The notes: generated from the letters alone by a model not told the origin. A stretch of DNA of 64,000 bases from Cloeon dipterum (GCF_949628265.1 NC_088788.1:6882001-6946000); one strand, 5' to 3'; shown: positions 1 through 13,101, counted from the stretch's first letter. A program made the numbers and translations.

Positions 1-2
1 AG

Positions 3-3000
3 TGTCCAAAATGCAACACACCTAATAAAGTTAGCGATGTGCGCAAGATCTTCGCGCCCGTCATTAAGGTCAAGGAGACAGACGCTGAGAATCGCCTCAA
101 GGCAGAACTGGACAAGGCCCTTAAAGTAAGTTGTTTTCAGTTTCACTTCATTGATCAAAAGGTCAGGTTTGGTTATACTTAGCATTGAGCAAATTTTTCT
201 TAACTCGCACGGTTTTTTCTTTATTTTTGTCCAAATATTATGGGAATTTGCCATAATATTTGTCACCCGCTTAAAATGTGTTTATTTTTTCAATTTTAAC
301 CGGTTTCTTGCAGGCAATGTTAGCACTTCAATTTTCTAATTATTAGCTCATGACCAATGCGACTTTAAAAATTACCAGTCAGAATTTGCTGGACAAATTA
401 AGGCAGCAAATGACAATTTAAAAGAAAAATCTGTACAGTAGTGTAGATTTTGACCACTCCGACCTCAAATTGTACATTTTTTTTATCAAACAGCTGAGAA
501 ATTAAGCTTAGAATTATTTTCTCTAAGTAGTATGACATATTTGACACATATCTTAATTTTTTCGTTGCAGGAGAAACGGTTAATGGAACTCCAACTGCTG
601 CGAAAGGAACAAGAAATGAGAAGCCTGCAGGAGGCGCAGGCACGTTTGGAAGCGAATGCAACAAGTAGTGCCTCCGCTCAGAGCTCCACAGCCAGGGGCT
701 CCACTGCAGCTGCACAAAGCTCCACTGCGCGCTGCTCCACCCTCATCAGAAAGAGTAGTCAGTTATTGAAATAATTATCAATTTCCTTGAATAAATATTT
801 AGCCAACTCCCGAGCATGTGGGATTGCGTTCAATTTTGATATGAAATGCAGGAATTCAACTATCTAGTTTCTTGATTTACAATAATTTATGTCTTGGCCT
901 GAAGTGAAATTTTTGTTTTGAGAATTACGTCTAAATAAATTATTAATTTTGTTGCAAAGTAAAACAGGCCTTTTTGTTTCAAAGCAATTGAACGGGTTGG
1001 AATTTAATTTTTTCGTGCACCATTTATCAGATTCAGTTAATTTTTGCGTAAGTTAGATAAAACAGTGTACCTACCACCAAAGCTTTAATGTTTTCCTTGA
1101 TGGTTTTGTCAGGCAACTCACACTTGGACCGCAGATTCCATTTCAAATTGACGAAAGACACGAAACTGCCGTTCGGAGGCGGCCGAGTTATGGCTTTCTG
1201 TCCCTGGGACAACAAACTCGCAGTGTCATGCGCCTCGCCAATGGATGGGTAAGATTTACTCACTACTTTCAGGGCTCCTTCGCAAAAAGTCTGCTTTTTA
1301 CTGGATAAGTACAGTGCGGGTGCATTAAATATTGTTTGAATTCGTCTGAAAATTCTCATAAGGTTAAAATCAAGATTGGGAGTTAGTGGTTTTTCCTGAC
1401 CTTTTCCTACACTTTTTTGAAATAATGAATTTGAATTAAATTTAAGTGAAGTAGATTTATTAGAGTTAACTATTTTATCTAATTCAATTCGTCTTCCTTC
1501 ACAGTTTACACACATCACAAGAAATATTCTCTTATCTTGGGGTTCAATCATTATTAATAATCAAAATTAATTTAATTTGAAACATCATCTAGGTTACGTT
1601 AGGTGAAAATATTTTTTGATTAAATAAATTCATATTTTAATTTACAAAATTTAATGCATCATATCAGAAAAACGGGCAAAACGTGTCGGAAAATCCAGTG
1701 TCAGTTTCAACCAGCTGGTTAAATTGTCGAACCTTGCTCCAAAAACCTTCTCTAACATGGCTGGTATCCTTTTTTAAATTTCAATGCAACTTGATTGGTA
1801 AATTTTGCTAGGAACTAGCCTCGAGTGTAAAATTTGCTTAGCAAATTTGAAAAACTCATTGATATTTGAGTATTTTAGGTATTTCGGCCTGAAAATGCTG
1901 AACTGCGAGCGCAGCTTCATGGTGCAGAACATTGACTCGTTCCACGCGCAGACGATCCGTGACCTTGCCTACTGTCCCAACAGAGACAGCAACCTCCTGC
2001 TCACTGCCTCTTTAGACAAAACTGCCAAAATGGTCGACCACCGCGCCAGCTGCGTCGTCCAAACCTACAGGGTGAGACTTTTTGCAACAAAGAAAATAGA
2101 TAATTTGTTGGAGAAAATGCTGGCGGACTTAATATTCAAATTTAGTTCCTGACAAGACGTTTGATTTTGAAACTGGTGATTTAAAAAAAAATGTCTGTTC
2201 CTCATATTTAAAAATTTGTGGTTGAAGATTTTCAACAGCCAAAATCATTGCTATAAGACTAGGTATTTCCAGTTTTATTTTAGTCGATTATTAAAGAAAT
2301 TGCCTGTTTTTATTATTGTCTCCTGCTAGCTGAAAGAAAGGGCCTAATAGAAATGACTTTTGGGGCATCTAAATATTTCTGGAACAAATATTTAGTGTAA
2401 CACATTTTTGGCAGGGTTCCTTTATTTTGCTTTTACCTGTTTTTTTCTCCACTGGATATTACCACTCAATTTCTTGCGCAAGAACTGCATTTTTCTTGTT
2501 TTTCTCCTGTGAAAATCTAAAATTTGCCATCAAATTGGTCAAAACTTCCTCTTCTGTGCATATTTTTTCTTTTAATTGCCATTTTCTGCCTCAGTATATG
2601 GAAAATGTCTCTCCGATAATTTTTCAAGTTGAGGTCATGATAAGAAAATTATTGAAAACTGAGGTTCAGAATAAGGAAAACTCAAGAAATCGTATTTTCA
2701 GGTGCCGAGCCCCGTGTGGAGTTGTTGCTGGGACACGACCGGCGTGAGCGGCGGCCGCGTTGACAAGATCAGCTTGGGAATGGCCAATGGCGAGGTCTAC
2801 AGGTACGACATGCGAATGGCGTCGAACGCGGAGCCAATGCTGGTGCTGGGCAAGCGGACGCCTGGCTGCGCCGGCCAGGACATAACGGGTGTGCACTCGC
2901 TGGTCGCCATTCCAGCCGGTGCGAGCGACTCGCTGCCCCGCGGCGCCCTGCTCGCCAGCCACATAAAGTCCTGCCACATCTTCAGTGGCGATGAGGATGC

Positions 3001-4374
3001 CTTTGGCGCCAAGCTCAACATCGATGGCACCTTCAGCTGCATGAGGTTGGTAGAAAATAGCAATTTGAAACGTTTTATTTTATTTAAAGGTCTCAGCCGC
3101 CAGATTGAAGGCGGCGGTTTGCCATTTTCGTAGGTGATAATATTTGTTTGATAGTTCTTGACGGCCTGAAGGGTCAAAAGACATTTTTTCCTACACTTTT
3201 TAATTTTTGCCCCTTTTTTGCTGGAGGCTGTTGGCTGCCCACGTGACCCGCAATTTGCTGGCTGGCCCAGACCTCTAATTTTTCTTCCTAACTGAGAAGG
3301 ATGTATAAGAATCGCCATAAATTTCAATTTTGCGGATTTTAAGGGACCTTATTGAAAATTTTGTTACAATTTAAATGTTATGTGTTTTGGGTGCTAAATT
3401 TAACTTGATTCAAGCTTCTTTGCAGGTTTGCATTTGCTTACCTACCGTTTTTTTCATCCCTCTGTTCTTATACCACTCAATTTTTACCAATTTCTTGCGC
3501 AAGAAATGAATTTATTCCATGTACCCCACGTGAAAATCTTAAATTTCGGTCAGAGTGGTCAAAATTTCCTCTAACGTGCAGATTTTTTCTTTTAAATTGC
3601 CATTTGCTGTCTCAATTTCACCAAAATTTTGTCTCTGAAACTTTTTTATGTCGAGGTCATGATCTTTTTAATAATTAGAAAACTATTGAAAACTAAAGTG
3701 CAAACATCTCTTGCAAGAAACTGGTTAAATTTTAAAAAAAACGCTTTTTACCACTGCACTGCATATTTTTTTTAAATGCAGGTTATTTCCAAAATTGGAC
3801 ATTCAAAAAATGGTCCGATTTTGGAAAAACCGAAAACGTGGTCGGCGGTATTTGTTTAAAAAAAAACCGCCACGCGACGCGTATTAGTATTTGAAGGGGT
3901 AATTGTAATATTTCCAATTAAATAAACACTCCTATACGTTAATTTTTCCCTGAATAAAAATAAATCTGAATTTCCTATTGCAGAGCGGAGCCTGTGACCG
4001 GACACATTCTGATCTCAAACAAGCAGGCGAACCACCAGGTGATGCGGGTGCGCAAAGGGGCTGGCCTGGCGCCGGACAGCGTGCTGGAGCCCGTGATGCC
4101 GATCGAAGAGTTCAGCCAGCCGCAGCAGAACCTGGCGCGCTCGGCCGTGTCCACCTACGTTGACGATCGCGTGACCAAGCTGTTGGTGGCCGGCCACGAC
4201 GAGATCAGTCACACGGTCAAAATTTGGTCCGTGACCGAAGGAGGCACGTGCATGGGCACCCTGCCGCTGGCCTCCAATGCCATGGACATCTGCTGCCTCA
4301 CCTTCAATCACAGCACCTACTTTGCCTTCCTCACCGCCAACAAGCTATCTGTTTATGATATGTTTATTAAGTAG
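3..4374 (+). CDS. RFWD3: E3 ubiquitin ligase RFWD3, 5'-truncated by the window
   Basis: RFWD3 is a RING-type ubiquitin ligase that acts on RPA- and RAD51-coated DNA in interstrand crosslink repair. Six exons are visible: 3-125, 571-754, 1113-1248, 1879-2071, 2702-3045 and 3984-4374, with stop TAG at 4372. Phases are consistent throughout and give 456 residues. The first exon holds the end of the RING finger (CPKCN), the second a charged coiled coil (EKRLMELQLLRKEQEMRSL). The rest is a WD40-like domain with RFWD3 signatures: GLKMLN, LLLTASLDKTAKM, VVQTYR, PVWSCCW, LANG-like MANGEVYRYDMR, and a final DICCLTF..LSVYDM blade. The early RING cysteines and N terminus lie outside the window. Order, spacing and wording match vertebrate RFWD3 as I remember it. 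The exon 2 donor (GTAGTC) is weak and was chosen for phase. Confidence 0.9.
2455..3715. repeat. Two copies of an intronic repeat with a TTCTTGCGCAAGAA palindrome
   Basis: Roughly 2455-2700 and 3465-3715, in consecutive RFWD3 introns, share the same order of words: ACCACTCAATTT, the perfect palindrome TTCTTGCGCAAGAA, TGAAAATCT, GGTCAAAA.TTCCTC, GTGCA.ATTTTTTC, TGCCATTT, and a GTCATGATaAGAAAA end. They flank the exon 2702-3045, in direct orientation. The spacing of about 1 kb suggests local duplication or two insertions of one element. Confidence 0.7.
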
Positions 4375-4492
4375 TGGTATTGTTTCATTTCGGTGATGCT
4401 CAATAATTCCTAGGTTTATTTACTACTTAAAGCTGCCTCAAAGATGGAGCCAATGCCCAGTCCTACTTGTTGGTCTATGAAATACCTGATTT

Positions 4493-4498
4493 AATAAA
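4493..4498 (+). promoter_or_regulatory. Polyadenylation signal AATAAA of the RFWD3 gene
   Basis: Canonical AATAAA about 120 bases after the RFWD3 stop codon. The minus-strand IR gene ends at 4764, so the two genes converge tail to tail. Confidence 0.6.
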
Positions 4499-4763
4499 AC
4501 GTGATTATTTTTCTAAATGAATCGCCAAATTAATTTTCTTATTTCATGATCCTGCGCGGTTTAAGAATGCGAGTCAATTTATCAGACTAGGTAAAAAATT
4601 GACGTTTTTTGCAAAATCAGGCAAAATTTTAAAAATATTGCCGTGAAAATGGGACATAACATTTTAGTGGAATTTTTCTCTGTTCATTTGTATTAGTTTT
4701 AAGTGATTTTAAAGCTTAAAATTTTTATTCTCTGCTAATTCTATAAAATATTTGATTACTTTT

Positions 4764-7700
4764 TCATTTTACGATCCAAGTGATGATTCGGCTAACGGCA
4801 TTAATCGTCAGCAGCACTCTCTTTTTGCTCTTCCGCTGCAATTTTATCTTCTTCCCCCTCTTGTGCATGACGATTTCAAAAGCCAGTGCTCCACATATAA
4901 TTTTATAAATAAATTACAGTATATTTTTTCCAACATTTTGATGAAGAAAAAATAAAATAAAAATACCTCCTAGTAGGTAGCCAGAGAAGAGGACAAAAAA
5001 GGCTCCTTGCAGCATTTTCAAAGACATTGGTTTCGCTTGCATCACCTCGAGTTCGTTCTGCTCGACCGAATCAACTCTCTCCTTGCCTTCGTTTTGGCTC
5101 GTCCCCAGTCTCGAGTACTCGATGGCCGTCATCCGGTCCAGGATTCCCGCCTCAAACAACGACATTAGACTGAGAAAAAATATAATCTACACATATTTTA
5201 AAAATAAAAAAATATTCACGCACATCATGTTAATATTTTCTAAAAATGGACAGCCCCGTTGAAGCGCAATCGCGGAGTACTGGGTGCTCAAAGAGTCACC
5301 CAAATGGAAATTTCTCTGACCTGATGAAAAAAACAATTAAAATAATTTAAATTAATTTTATCCCATTTAAAAGAATATTAGAAAAGATATCTGAGAGATT
5401 TTCTTCCAATTTTTAACGCATTAAATTTCATGATTAGATTTTTGGTAACCAAATCGTTGCATCTCGAAGAGAAGGGTCTCCCTGCCGGCGATGAGGGCGC
5501 GTCCCCTGCCGGCCCTGACGAGAGCCACCCCTCTCTCGACGCTGGGCACCATCCACTGGCTCTGCTGCTTCATCAGCCGCCACAATCGCTGCGCCTCGCG
5601 CGTTCCGTTCTTGAGAAACTCGCCGCCGGAGCTGCGCTCTTCGACCAGGCACAACACGCGCTCGTCCTCCACCGCATTCGCCAACTCCGACAGCGTCTGC
5701 AGCGGCCGCTCTAACTCGGGAATAAAAATTTATAATTAAATAAATTAAAAAAAAACACCTCTGCCAGGCTTTGCCAAAAGCGACGTCAAATTGGCGCAGT
5801 AGAGGTCTCCAATTACGTAGGTGGCAGTGATGGAGATCAGGATGGTAACAAACCTGGTTTTATTTGACCTTCCAACCTCTCGAATGCCTACAAAAAAATT
5901 ATACTCGACCGCAATTTATCAATTAATTTAAAAAGGAATTTTTACTTTGCTTCAGGAGAATTGCAGTGGTGGCCCAAATGCAGTTTCCGAGACTCGTGTT
6001 TTTCGAAATCAAATACAAAGCTGGTCCGGTCACGGCAATTGAAATCCATACAGCCAACCAAACCTAAAATTAAAATTAATTAAGCGCTTTGTTTTATATC
6101 TCTATGCAAATTAGATTTTATAATAAATAGAATGGCTGGGAAATCTAATCCAAACTACTGGGAAATTTTTCATGCATTTATTTATTTTCAGAGAAATATA
6201 AAATTGTATTCCAAAACGGAAAATTATACACAAATATGAATAAAAAATCAAGCATTTTAAGAAATTCCTCTAATTTTCAAATTGGAATTAATTTTAATAA
6301 ATTTTGTAATTTTGTAACTAGACCAAAATTAAATATTTTAACTGCACTAACCTGCCAGTGAAAGGGCCGCACCAAAGCCCAAGCCTCGCTGAGGGGTCGT
6401 GGCGCGTGGGTGATGAAGGAAACACTGTCGGCCGTCGTGAAGAAGGAAAAATCCAAATCTAAAGTCCTCTCGTACGTGATTGTCGCGTCCCCGACGAACA
6501 AGTCCACTCGCTGCTACCGAGAAAACGAGATTAAATATTCCAAGAAGCTTTTATTTTAACGAATTTTGCACCCTCTTTTGTAGCAGGCTAAGCACCCCTT
6601 TTCCCGCCTTGCCACTGCCGGTTGGGATTCCTTGCGACTTTTCTGCCGGGTCCAAATACTGGTACCTAAAAATAAGTCCTGTGTATTGGATTTAATTTTT
6701 ATTTTCAGTAGAGCTAACTTGAAATTCATTCTGGCGGCGATTTCTTTGAGCAGTTGAAAGTCGCGGCCGCCAATCACCTCTAAAGATACATTTCCTTCTT
6801 TCTTGACAAAGTACCAAGGAGGCTTCTAAAAGAATATGATTTTTTATAAATTAAGTAAAAATTAACAATCAATTACATGCAGCACAGGAACACGAAGCAC
6901 TCTCCCTTTCATATTTTTAAAAACCTCCTTCCTATTGAGGAAAACCGGAAAATTCGAGAAGCCTTCCTCCTCGCTCCACGCGTTAATTAAATACAATTTT
7001 GTTGGATTCTTGGCGTACGAATGAGTCGAAAACAATTTAAACCTGCTAGGCATAATGTAAAATTCCAAATTCCCTGCATTTACTAAAACTTTCTGATTTA
7101 ATTATACACTTTGGAGTTTGAGTAGGAGGAGTAAATTGCAATTCGGACCGCTTCGTTTTGGGCCTGAAAAAGCTTGGATTTACGAGGCCAGTCGTGCCAG
7201 AGGAAAATGTGCAGCAGCTGTTGACTCTCCAGCTCTGATTTCTCCAGCTGAGAAAATTTTCTTGGATAACTGATTTAATTTAAAATTTAAATATTGCCTG
7301 CTTCAAAAATAGCTGGACTGTCTCCAAACTCACGATAATGACAGACGTGATTTCTCCGTACTTTGTCAATGCATCTCTGGTGATATTAAAATGCTGACAA
7401 AATATTAATTTCAAAAGCGTAAAATAATTCAAATATTAAAATTTATAGCACCTGTTCCATTTCGTTTGCGTCCGTCACTTGGTGTGCATTTATAGCTAGA
7501 GAAAGGGTGTTTTGCGCGTCTTTCAGTACGTTTGTCGCTAGTCTGTAGTCTAAAAATTAAATAATTTTATTTACAGTTGCGAATGCTGGAAATTTTCCAA
7601 CTTAAATTATACTCTCTCTGTCAAACACGATTTGCAACTCGCCCGTCTTCGCTTTCGAAATCAACTCTCGCAGAGCTATTGTGATCCCTCTCTCCAATAA

Positions 7701-7833
7701 CGGAATTCCAAAGCACTGAGACAAAACTGATTTAAATAATATTAAAAATATATATTTTATTATTAAATTGTTAAAACTTACTCATGAAAATGGGAAGGCA
7801 GGTCAGCAGCTTACAAACAGCTCTTCGCCCCAT
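4764..7833 (-). CDS. Divergent ionotropic receptor (IR), 15 exons, complete
   Basis: IRs are iGluR-derived chemosensory cation channels in arthropod sensory neurons. Exons (minus): 7833-7782, 7726-7613, 7549-7452, 7393-7298, 7247-7108, 7045-6877, 6825-6719, 6665-6572, 6513-6352, 6063-5946, 5887-5759, 5710-5450, 5320-5224, 5169-4967, 4888-4764. All phases agree, giving 654 residues. A hydrophobic N terminus (CKLLTCLPIFMILSQCFG) looks like a signal peptide. Ligand-binding lobe S1 includes VIGGRDFQLLKEIAARM and DLFVGDATITYERTLDLDFS. The pore region includes WLAVWISIAVTGPALYLI and the M3 signature CANLTSLLAKPGRE, a variant of the iGluR SYTANLAAF motif. Lobe S2 ends in the IR-typical LKMLQGAFFVLFSGYLLGG M4 helix. 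Exon 4 ends at a GC donor in my model; a GTGAGT donor 36 bases earlier is also in frame. The short N-terminal domain fits IRs, not true glutamate receptors. I cannot assign a named IR orthologue. Confidence 0.88.
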
Positions 7834-9237
7834 GCTCTCGCTTTTGAGATTAGATTCAAATATCGCGTGCCGGCGCATTTTATACTACACAGCCCTTGAA
7901 CGCGCGGCTATAATAATTTCAAAAGGCTGTCGATATTAACCTGTCGATCAAATCTGCTGACGTTTGGAGATGTTTGACGAACTAATACAATTTAAAAATT
8001 AACGAAAAGTTATTTCTTTTTAAAGGAAATATTCTAAATAAAGATCAAATTGGTAAGTTTTTTTGCAATTCTGACGGATGGATTCCGAAATTTGGCAGAG
8101 AAAATATTTGCAAAAATAGAAAAATTGTGAAAGTAATCGACTTTAAAATAAGAAATTAGCACGTCTTAGAAAAACTACAAAAAACGAACAAAAAATCAAA
8201 ATTTCCTGAAAAATACTTGAAATGACCTTTAACCTCGACAGATGACCATTCATGCAATTGGGCCTAAAGCAAGCACGGTTCGCTAAAACCCGCCTTTCCA
8301 CGAGGATAATCTTCTGCATTGCAAAAAGCATTTTCGCGGATTTTCTGTAATTTTGCGCAGTTTTTCAGTCATGCATTTTTATTTAAGATCAAAAATTGTC
8401 ATTATGGATGACCAAAAATAGGGATTTTTGCAAAATCAGTAAAATAAAGCCACTGGTTCACCAAAAGACTGAAAATTTTAACACTTCATTGTAATTTACC
8501 AATATTTCTAATATTTTTTGGCTCAAAATGTGACCTTTCGGGGTTCAATCCGGAAAAAAAATACGGAAAAACTCAAAACTGGTGTTTTTTCAGCCGGTTT
8601 TCTGCGCAAAATGCCAGCCGTGCATTTTTGCGCATATTGCAAGAGAAATCCAAAAGCACGTCCAATTAAGACAATTTTTGCAGTCATGGTTTTAACATTG
8701 CATAATTTGTGTCCATTTGATCGATCGGTATTTAGCCATTGGAATCTCAGGAAAAAAATAATAAAATCGACTAAAATTCCCAGTCTAACTCGTCTCATTA
8801 AAGCGCATCTGAAGAGGAAACCATAAAAAGGAGTCTGCAATCAAGGGATCCCATGCACAAGAACAAATAAATTGGCTAACCATTATGGCACAATGGAGCA
8901 GTAAGATCCTCTCGCTTTGAAAGTAATTTGCATATATTATACATTACACGCCAATTTCCCATTCCCACGCTCATAATTGTCTCGGCACACGCAGATGTTC
9001 TCGTGCAATTAATTAATCGCGGAAGTCGCGACAGCGCAGGAATAGTTGTAAGAGGGAATGGCAAAAAGGCGCAGAAGGCGCGCGCGCACATCTGCGATAA
9101 GCGATCGCGGTGAAAGTGCGCCGCTGACCCTGTTGCTCATCTCGCTGGCAGAGGCAGTACCTGAGCCAAGGTAGAAAGCAACAGACGCAAAACACACACA
9201 CTTCAGGCTCGGATCGGAAAGGAATGCGTTGACAGGG
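7834..9237. other. Intergenic space between divergent IR and secreted-protein genes
   Basis: About 1.4 kb separates the IR start (minus) from the ATG at 9238 (plus), so promoters of both genes probably lie here. 8050-8850 is a low-complexity AT-rich repeat-like tract with no supported gene. 8900-9237 is more GC-rich, with GCGCGCGC-type stretches just before the plus-strand gene. Confidence 0.5.
8565..8640 (+). repeat. Dispersed repeat, related copy at 33540-33605 (opposite strand)
   Basis: The phrase CTCAAAACTGGTGTTTTTT..CAGC, followed by TTTTGCGCAAAA and then TGCATTTTTG, occurs here. It occurs again, reverse-complemented, at about 33540-33605. It lies in non-coding DNA both times, so this is a fragment of an interspersed repeat. 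Its full length is unknown. Confidence 0.6.
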
Positions 9238-12200
9238 ATGAGCACAAGACTGGCGCTTGTTTTCTTCCTCCTCTTTGTCGCCAAAGCCGAAAATGAACTG
9301 CCGGCGGACGCAGATGACACCAATTACCACGATTTGCAAGGTATATTCCACGGCATTCTAGTATTTTTATTTCCTGTTTAATGACTCCTACAATTGTTTG
9401 AATATTTAAAGTTACCTATATGTATCGCTAGGGTAATGCTATTTTTTGGCTTGATAATAATAATTACAATAACCGCGCTCTGCTCTTCTATTTTTTTATT
9501 ATAAATTATTGTCAAAAATATTTATAAAGCAAAATTTAAAATTCAAATGTAAGTATTATTAAAAAAGATACTTTTAAAATTGTAAATTAGGTTTTTCTAT
9601 TAAAATAAAGTTGATATATGAGACAAAACTTGAAACTTTTTAACGTTTTTAAATATTTTGAGTAAACAACGTTCTTAAACAGAATTTATAAATCTAATAA
9701 TTGGTTCTAATACACTTCTCTACGCTTTTCAGAATTTACAGTTAGGTTTAGGATTAAGAGCTTGAGAAGTACTTTCATTAATTCTGGTGTTGTCCAAAAT
9801 TATGCAGCTTTTCGAAGGAAAAAATAAATAGCGATTTCCAGGAGACACATTTTTTACACATTTTTTTTTGTTTGTTTAAACACAGTCCTCTGAGAGACTA
9901 GAATAATGCTCTTTCTTAAATTAAAAAATATTTATATTAAACAGTTGTAAATTCTAGGAACAAATTTTGGCACACAATATTAAAATTCGTCTTAAATGCA
10001 ATTTTTTAAAATTAAATTTCAATTCTCATGTACTTTTACAATATAAATAATTAAAAAAAATCGTTTCAGAGGATCGAGTTCGGCGTCCGGGGTACCCGAC
10101 GTGCGCGGCTCGCCTGGCGCCAGCTTTGAAGAACATGCGGCGCAAAATGGACGAGCCGACGGGCAAAATCATCGACCTGAAGGGTCTCACCCTGCACCAG
10201 ACCATCCAGGGCGCGCCGCTCGACATGTACATCACGGACATGAAGGTCAAAGGCCTCGGACAGCACTACCTCCAAAGATGCAGGTACAAAACTATAAATT
10301 CATCCCTGATTTTTGTTAAATCTCTTCTCTAGAAAATTGGAATAAAGCGTTTTTCAGCTCCTATCTTTATCGATTTTGATAATTTTAATTTATTCCACGC
10401 TAAAATACATAGCTCCAATTATGGATCCACTTTAAATTAAATTTTAGTGAGTGGTTTGCAGGAAAATAAATGCTAAATTTTGCTGTAATTATTTCAGTTT
10501 TGCTCGGTCGAACCATTCCTTGATGACCAATCTTGTATTCAACGAGATTATGGCACGAGGAACAGTGCGGTTGCGAGACACGTCCCCCCTGGGTGTTTTA
10601 ACCTGGCTCGTGGACAACGTCAAGTGCGACATCACCCTCAGGTAAGTCAGAAGCGAAAATTGCATTATTATTTTAAAGAAAGCTTATTACTGCACGGGAA
10701 AAACGAATCACAAAACCTTTCAACAAACACGCAACTTCCGCTGATTGTGAGAAGAAAAAGAAAATATTTCATTACATTTTTAAGAATAATAATTAATCAT
10801 GTCTTTCCTGAGTCACATTTTCGCTTACGCCAGCATTCGAGAGTTTTCTTTCTTTCTTTCTTTCTTCTTTTGTCTCACTCAGCTCGGAGTTCACGCTTGC
10901 AAATGCAGTAAAGGCATCAAGCGTGAAAAGCATGCCGTCTTGTTTAGCAACAGCCGCGCCGCGCAGTGAAACAATTATTAAGAAAAAGGAGAGCACCGCG
11001 CCGCCAACATATTTCATTCGCGAGGCGGCGGGTGAAACGCTCTCGCTTTGGTCGCCGATTTTGACCGATGATGATGCTGCACTTCGCCCGCCTTATTAAG
11101 GAGTGCAAAAGAGCAGAAATTCGCCAGTGGCAATCTTCTAAAATAAAATAGCAACAACTGCCGCGGCGCACAAGCGTTTCATTAATTCGGCGAGCGAGAT
11201 AAATGTGTCATGTGTGGTTTCTCTTTTGCGCTTATGCAAATTTGTTTGCATTAAATTCTTGCAGTGGATGAGTTAAAATATTTAGGGACAAAAGGTCTCA
11301 GCGGGATATTTTCTGAATATTATTTGGCTCTTTTCGTAAATTCTAAATGGATTGCTGAATTTAAAAAGTAGTCCTGAACCTGTCTAAAATCTCAGGGTGA
11401 TGTTATTTTAATTTTTTTTTTAAAGAAACTGAAACTTTCTAGATGCGATTTGATTTAATTTCTTCCATTTTTGTCAGAGGATAAGCTCTGATTGTTAGCA
11501 TCAAAATTGCTGACACTGTACACTTGAAGAATCTTCATGGTCTCATGCGACAGACTGACAATGACAGATTAATGCTCACATTTCTCCCTTAAATTAGCAT
11601 TTATTCGCCTCTTTGAGAATGCTGGAGTTTTTGTTACTTTGAAAACACGCCTTTCCAAGGTTGAAAATCTATTTGGCAAGAGGTATAATTTGAGGCTAAA
11701 CAAACCAGCATTTTCTGGCTATGAGTACTGCTTTTTACTATTTATTTTTCTTATAAATTCGCAATTTTTTCCATTTTTTATGAATGCTCATGAAATTTTT
11801 GTAGATTACTCAATAAATTACTAGCCTTAAAAATATTCACATACCTTAAACGTGTCTTATTAGGTGAAAAGTTTGCTAACTCTGATTTGATGTAAGGTTA
11901 AAAACATTTTTAAAGCTGTTAGAGAGCAAATAAATATGCTTGTTAAAATTAATGGGGTCTTAAAGAGAATAAATCATCATCTATGTAATTTTTATTTTAG
12001 CTTAAGCTCACTGTACCATAAGTAATGTATCATTTATATTTATAAAATATATATTCTGTTATAAGTGATCGCAACATGTGTTTTTAAAAAGTAACTAAGT
12101 TTCTTCAAAATGTAGAAAAATTAAAAATATCACATAAAATTTTTAAATAAATTCATTTTTGATCTCCTTAAATAAGCAATATTTATGACGATATTTTTAT

Positions 12201-13011
12201 TTCTTAATTTATATTAACATTCCAATTTTAACCTTTCGCGAGGGAGTTGTAGAATTTTTTCTCGGGCAATTTTAGCAATTATATATAGTTATTTTATAAA
12301 TTGGAAAATGTTTCCAAGGTAGACGTGACGATTTTTTTTAAATATGGTATTACGCTAGTCATTTATCTAATTTTGTTCAATTTATCAATTTCACTTCATG
12401 ACCTTACAAGCAAATAAAAAAATTCCCACTTCATATTTGTAATTTTTTTCCAAATTTAAAAATCTGTCATTTTTGGTTCTTAAAAATAAATAATTTATTT
12501 TAACAGAAAAATTAATAAGTTAGTATATTTAACATAAATTTTAAATCAGTACAATTGAATCAGATTAAAATATAACAAATCATTCTTTAGCATTCTACTT
12601 TTTAATTCCAAATTTTACCAAAACAATTTATCATTTTCTGTCCTCAGAATGCGAGCGGCGCCGTTGGAGGTTGCCGTGAGCGGCGACGCGTACCGGCGGG
12701 GCGTCGGTCCGCAGGTGCAGCCAACGTCGCGGATGTCGTCGCGCTTTCTGCCCGAGGCGAACGATCGCACCGAGTTCAAAGGGTGCGACGAGCCGCTGAG
12801 CCACCGGCGCCGCTCGGACGACGGCGCCGAGGACAGCGCCGAGGCCCGGACGCGGCAGTATCTGCGCACGCCGGCCATCGTCCGGCAGATGGAGACGGGT
12901 TTCATGCGCGGAATCAGACAGATCATGGGCATGTACATGGAGCGCCAGCTCAGGACAACCATGACCGACACGCTGATGGCCTACATGGGCTACACGGTGT
13001 CCTACGGATGA
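9238..13011 (+). CDS. Secreted protein of unknown function, four exons
   Basis: Exons 9238-9340, 10070-10283, 10498-10641 and 12648-13011 join in phase (1, 2, 2) to a 274-residue protein. It begins with a clear signal peptide (MSTRLALVFFLLFVAKAEN). The mature part has few cysteines, a stretch DLKGLTLHQTIQGAPLDMYI, then KVKGLGQHYLQRCS. A polar, arginine-rich middle follows, and a C-terminal amphipathic stretch (RQIMGMYMERQLRTTMTDTL) ends in VSYG. The arrangement is distantly reminiscent of takeout/JHBP-like insect lipid-binding proteins (size, signal peptide, GL motif), but I do not recognise the family with confidence. Coding exons are strongly GC-rich against AT-rich introns, supporting real coding sequence. 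Intron 3 is about 2 kb. Confidence 0.8.
10843..10869 (+). repeat. (TTTC)n microsatellite in intron 3 of the secreted-protein gene
   Basis: A run of TTTC units interrupted once by TTC. No further role is visible. Confidence 0.8.
11438..11645 (+). repeat. Interspersed repeat, about 210 bp, intronic copy
   Basis: Shares a long, ordered similarity with 28438-28665: TTTCTAGATGCGA, TTTTGTCAG, AGCTCTGATTGTTA.CATCAAAATT, CTTCATGGTCTCATG, GACTGACAATG, CTTAAATTAGCATTTATTCGCC, GAATGCTGGA. Same strand, no coding capacity. Inverted termini are not evident. Confidence 0.75.
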
Positions 13012-13101
13012 TTTCTTGTTTAGTTGATTGATTGTAGTATATTTATTTAATATGCAGAGAGACCTGTGCTTTTTTGGACTGCGAAATATGCCACAATTGT
13101 C

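Noticed and set aside
8518..8840. Overlapping 102- and 105-residue frames
   Set aside because: They cover the same bases on opposite strands inside a dispersed repeat and have no homologue-like features.
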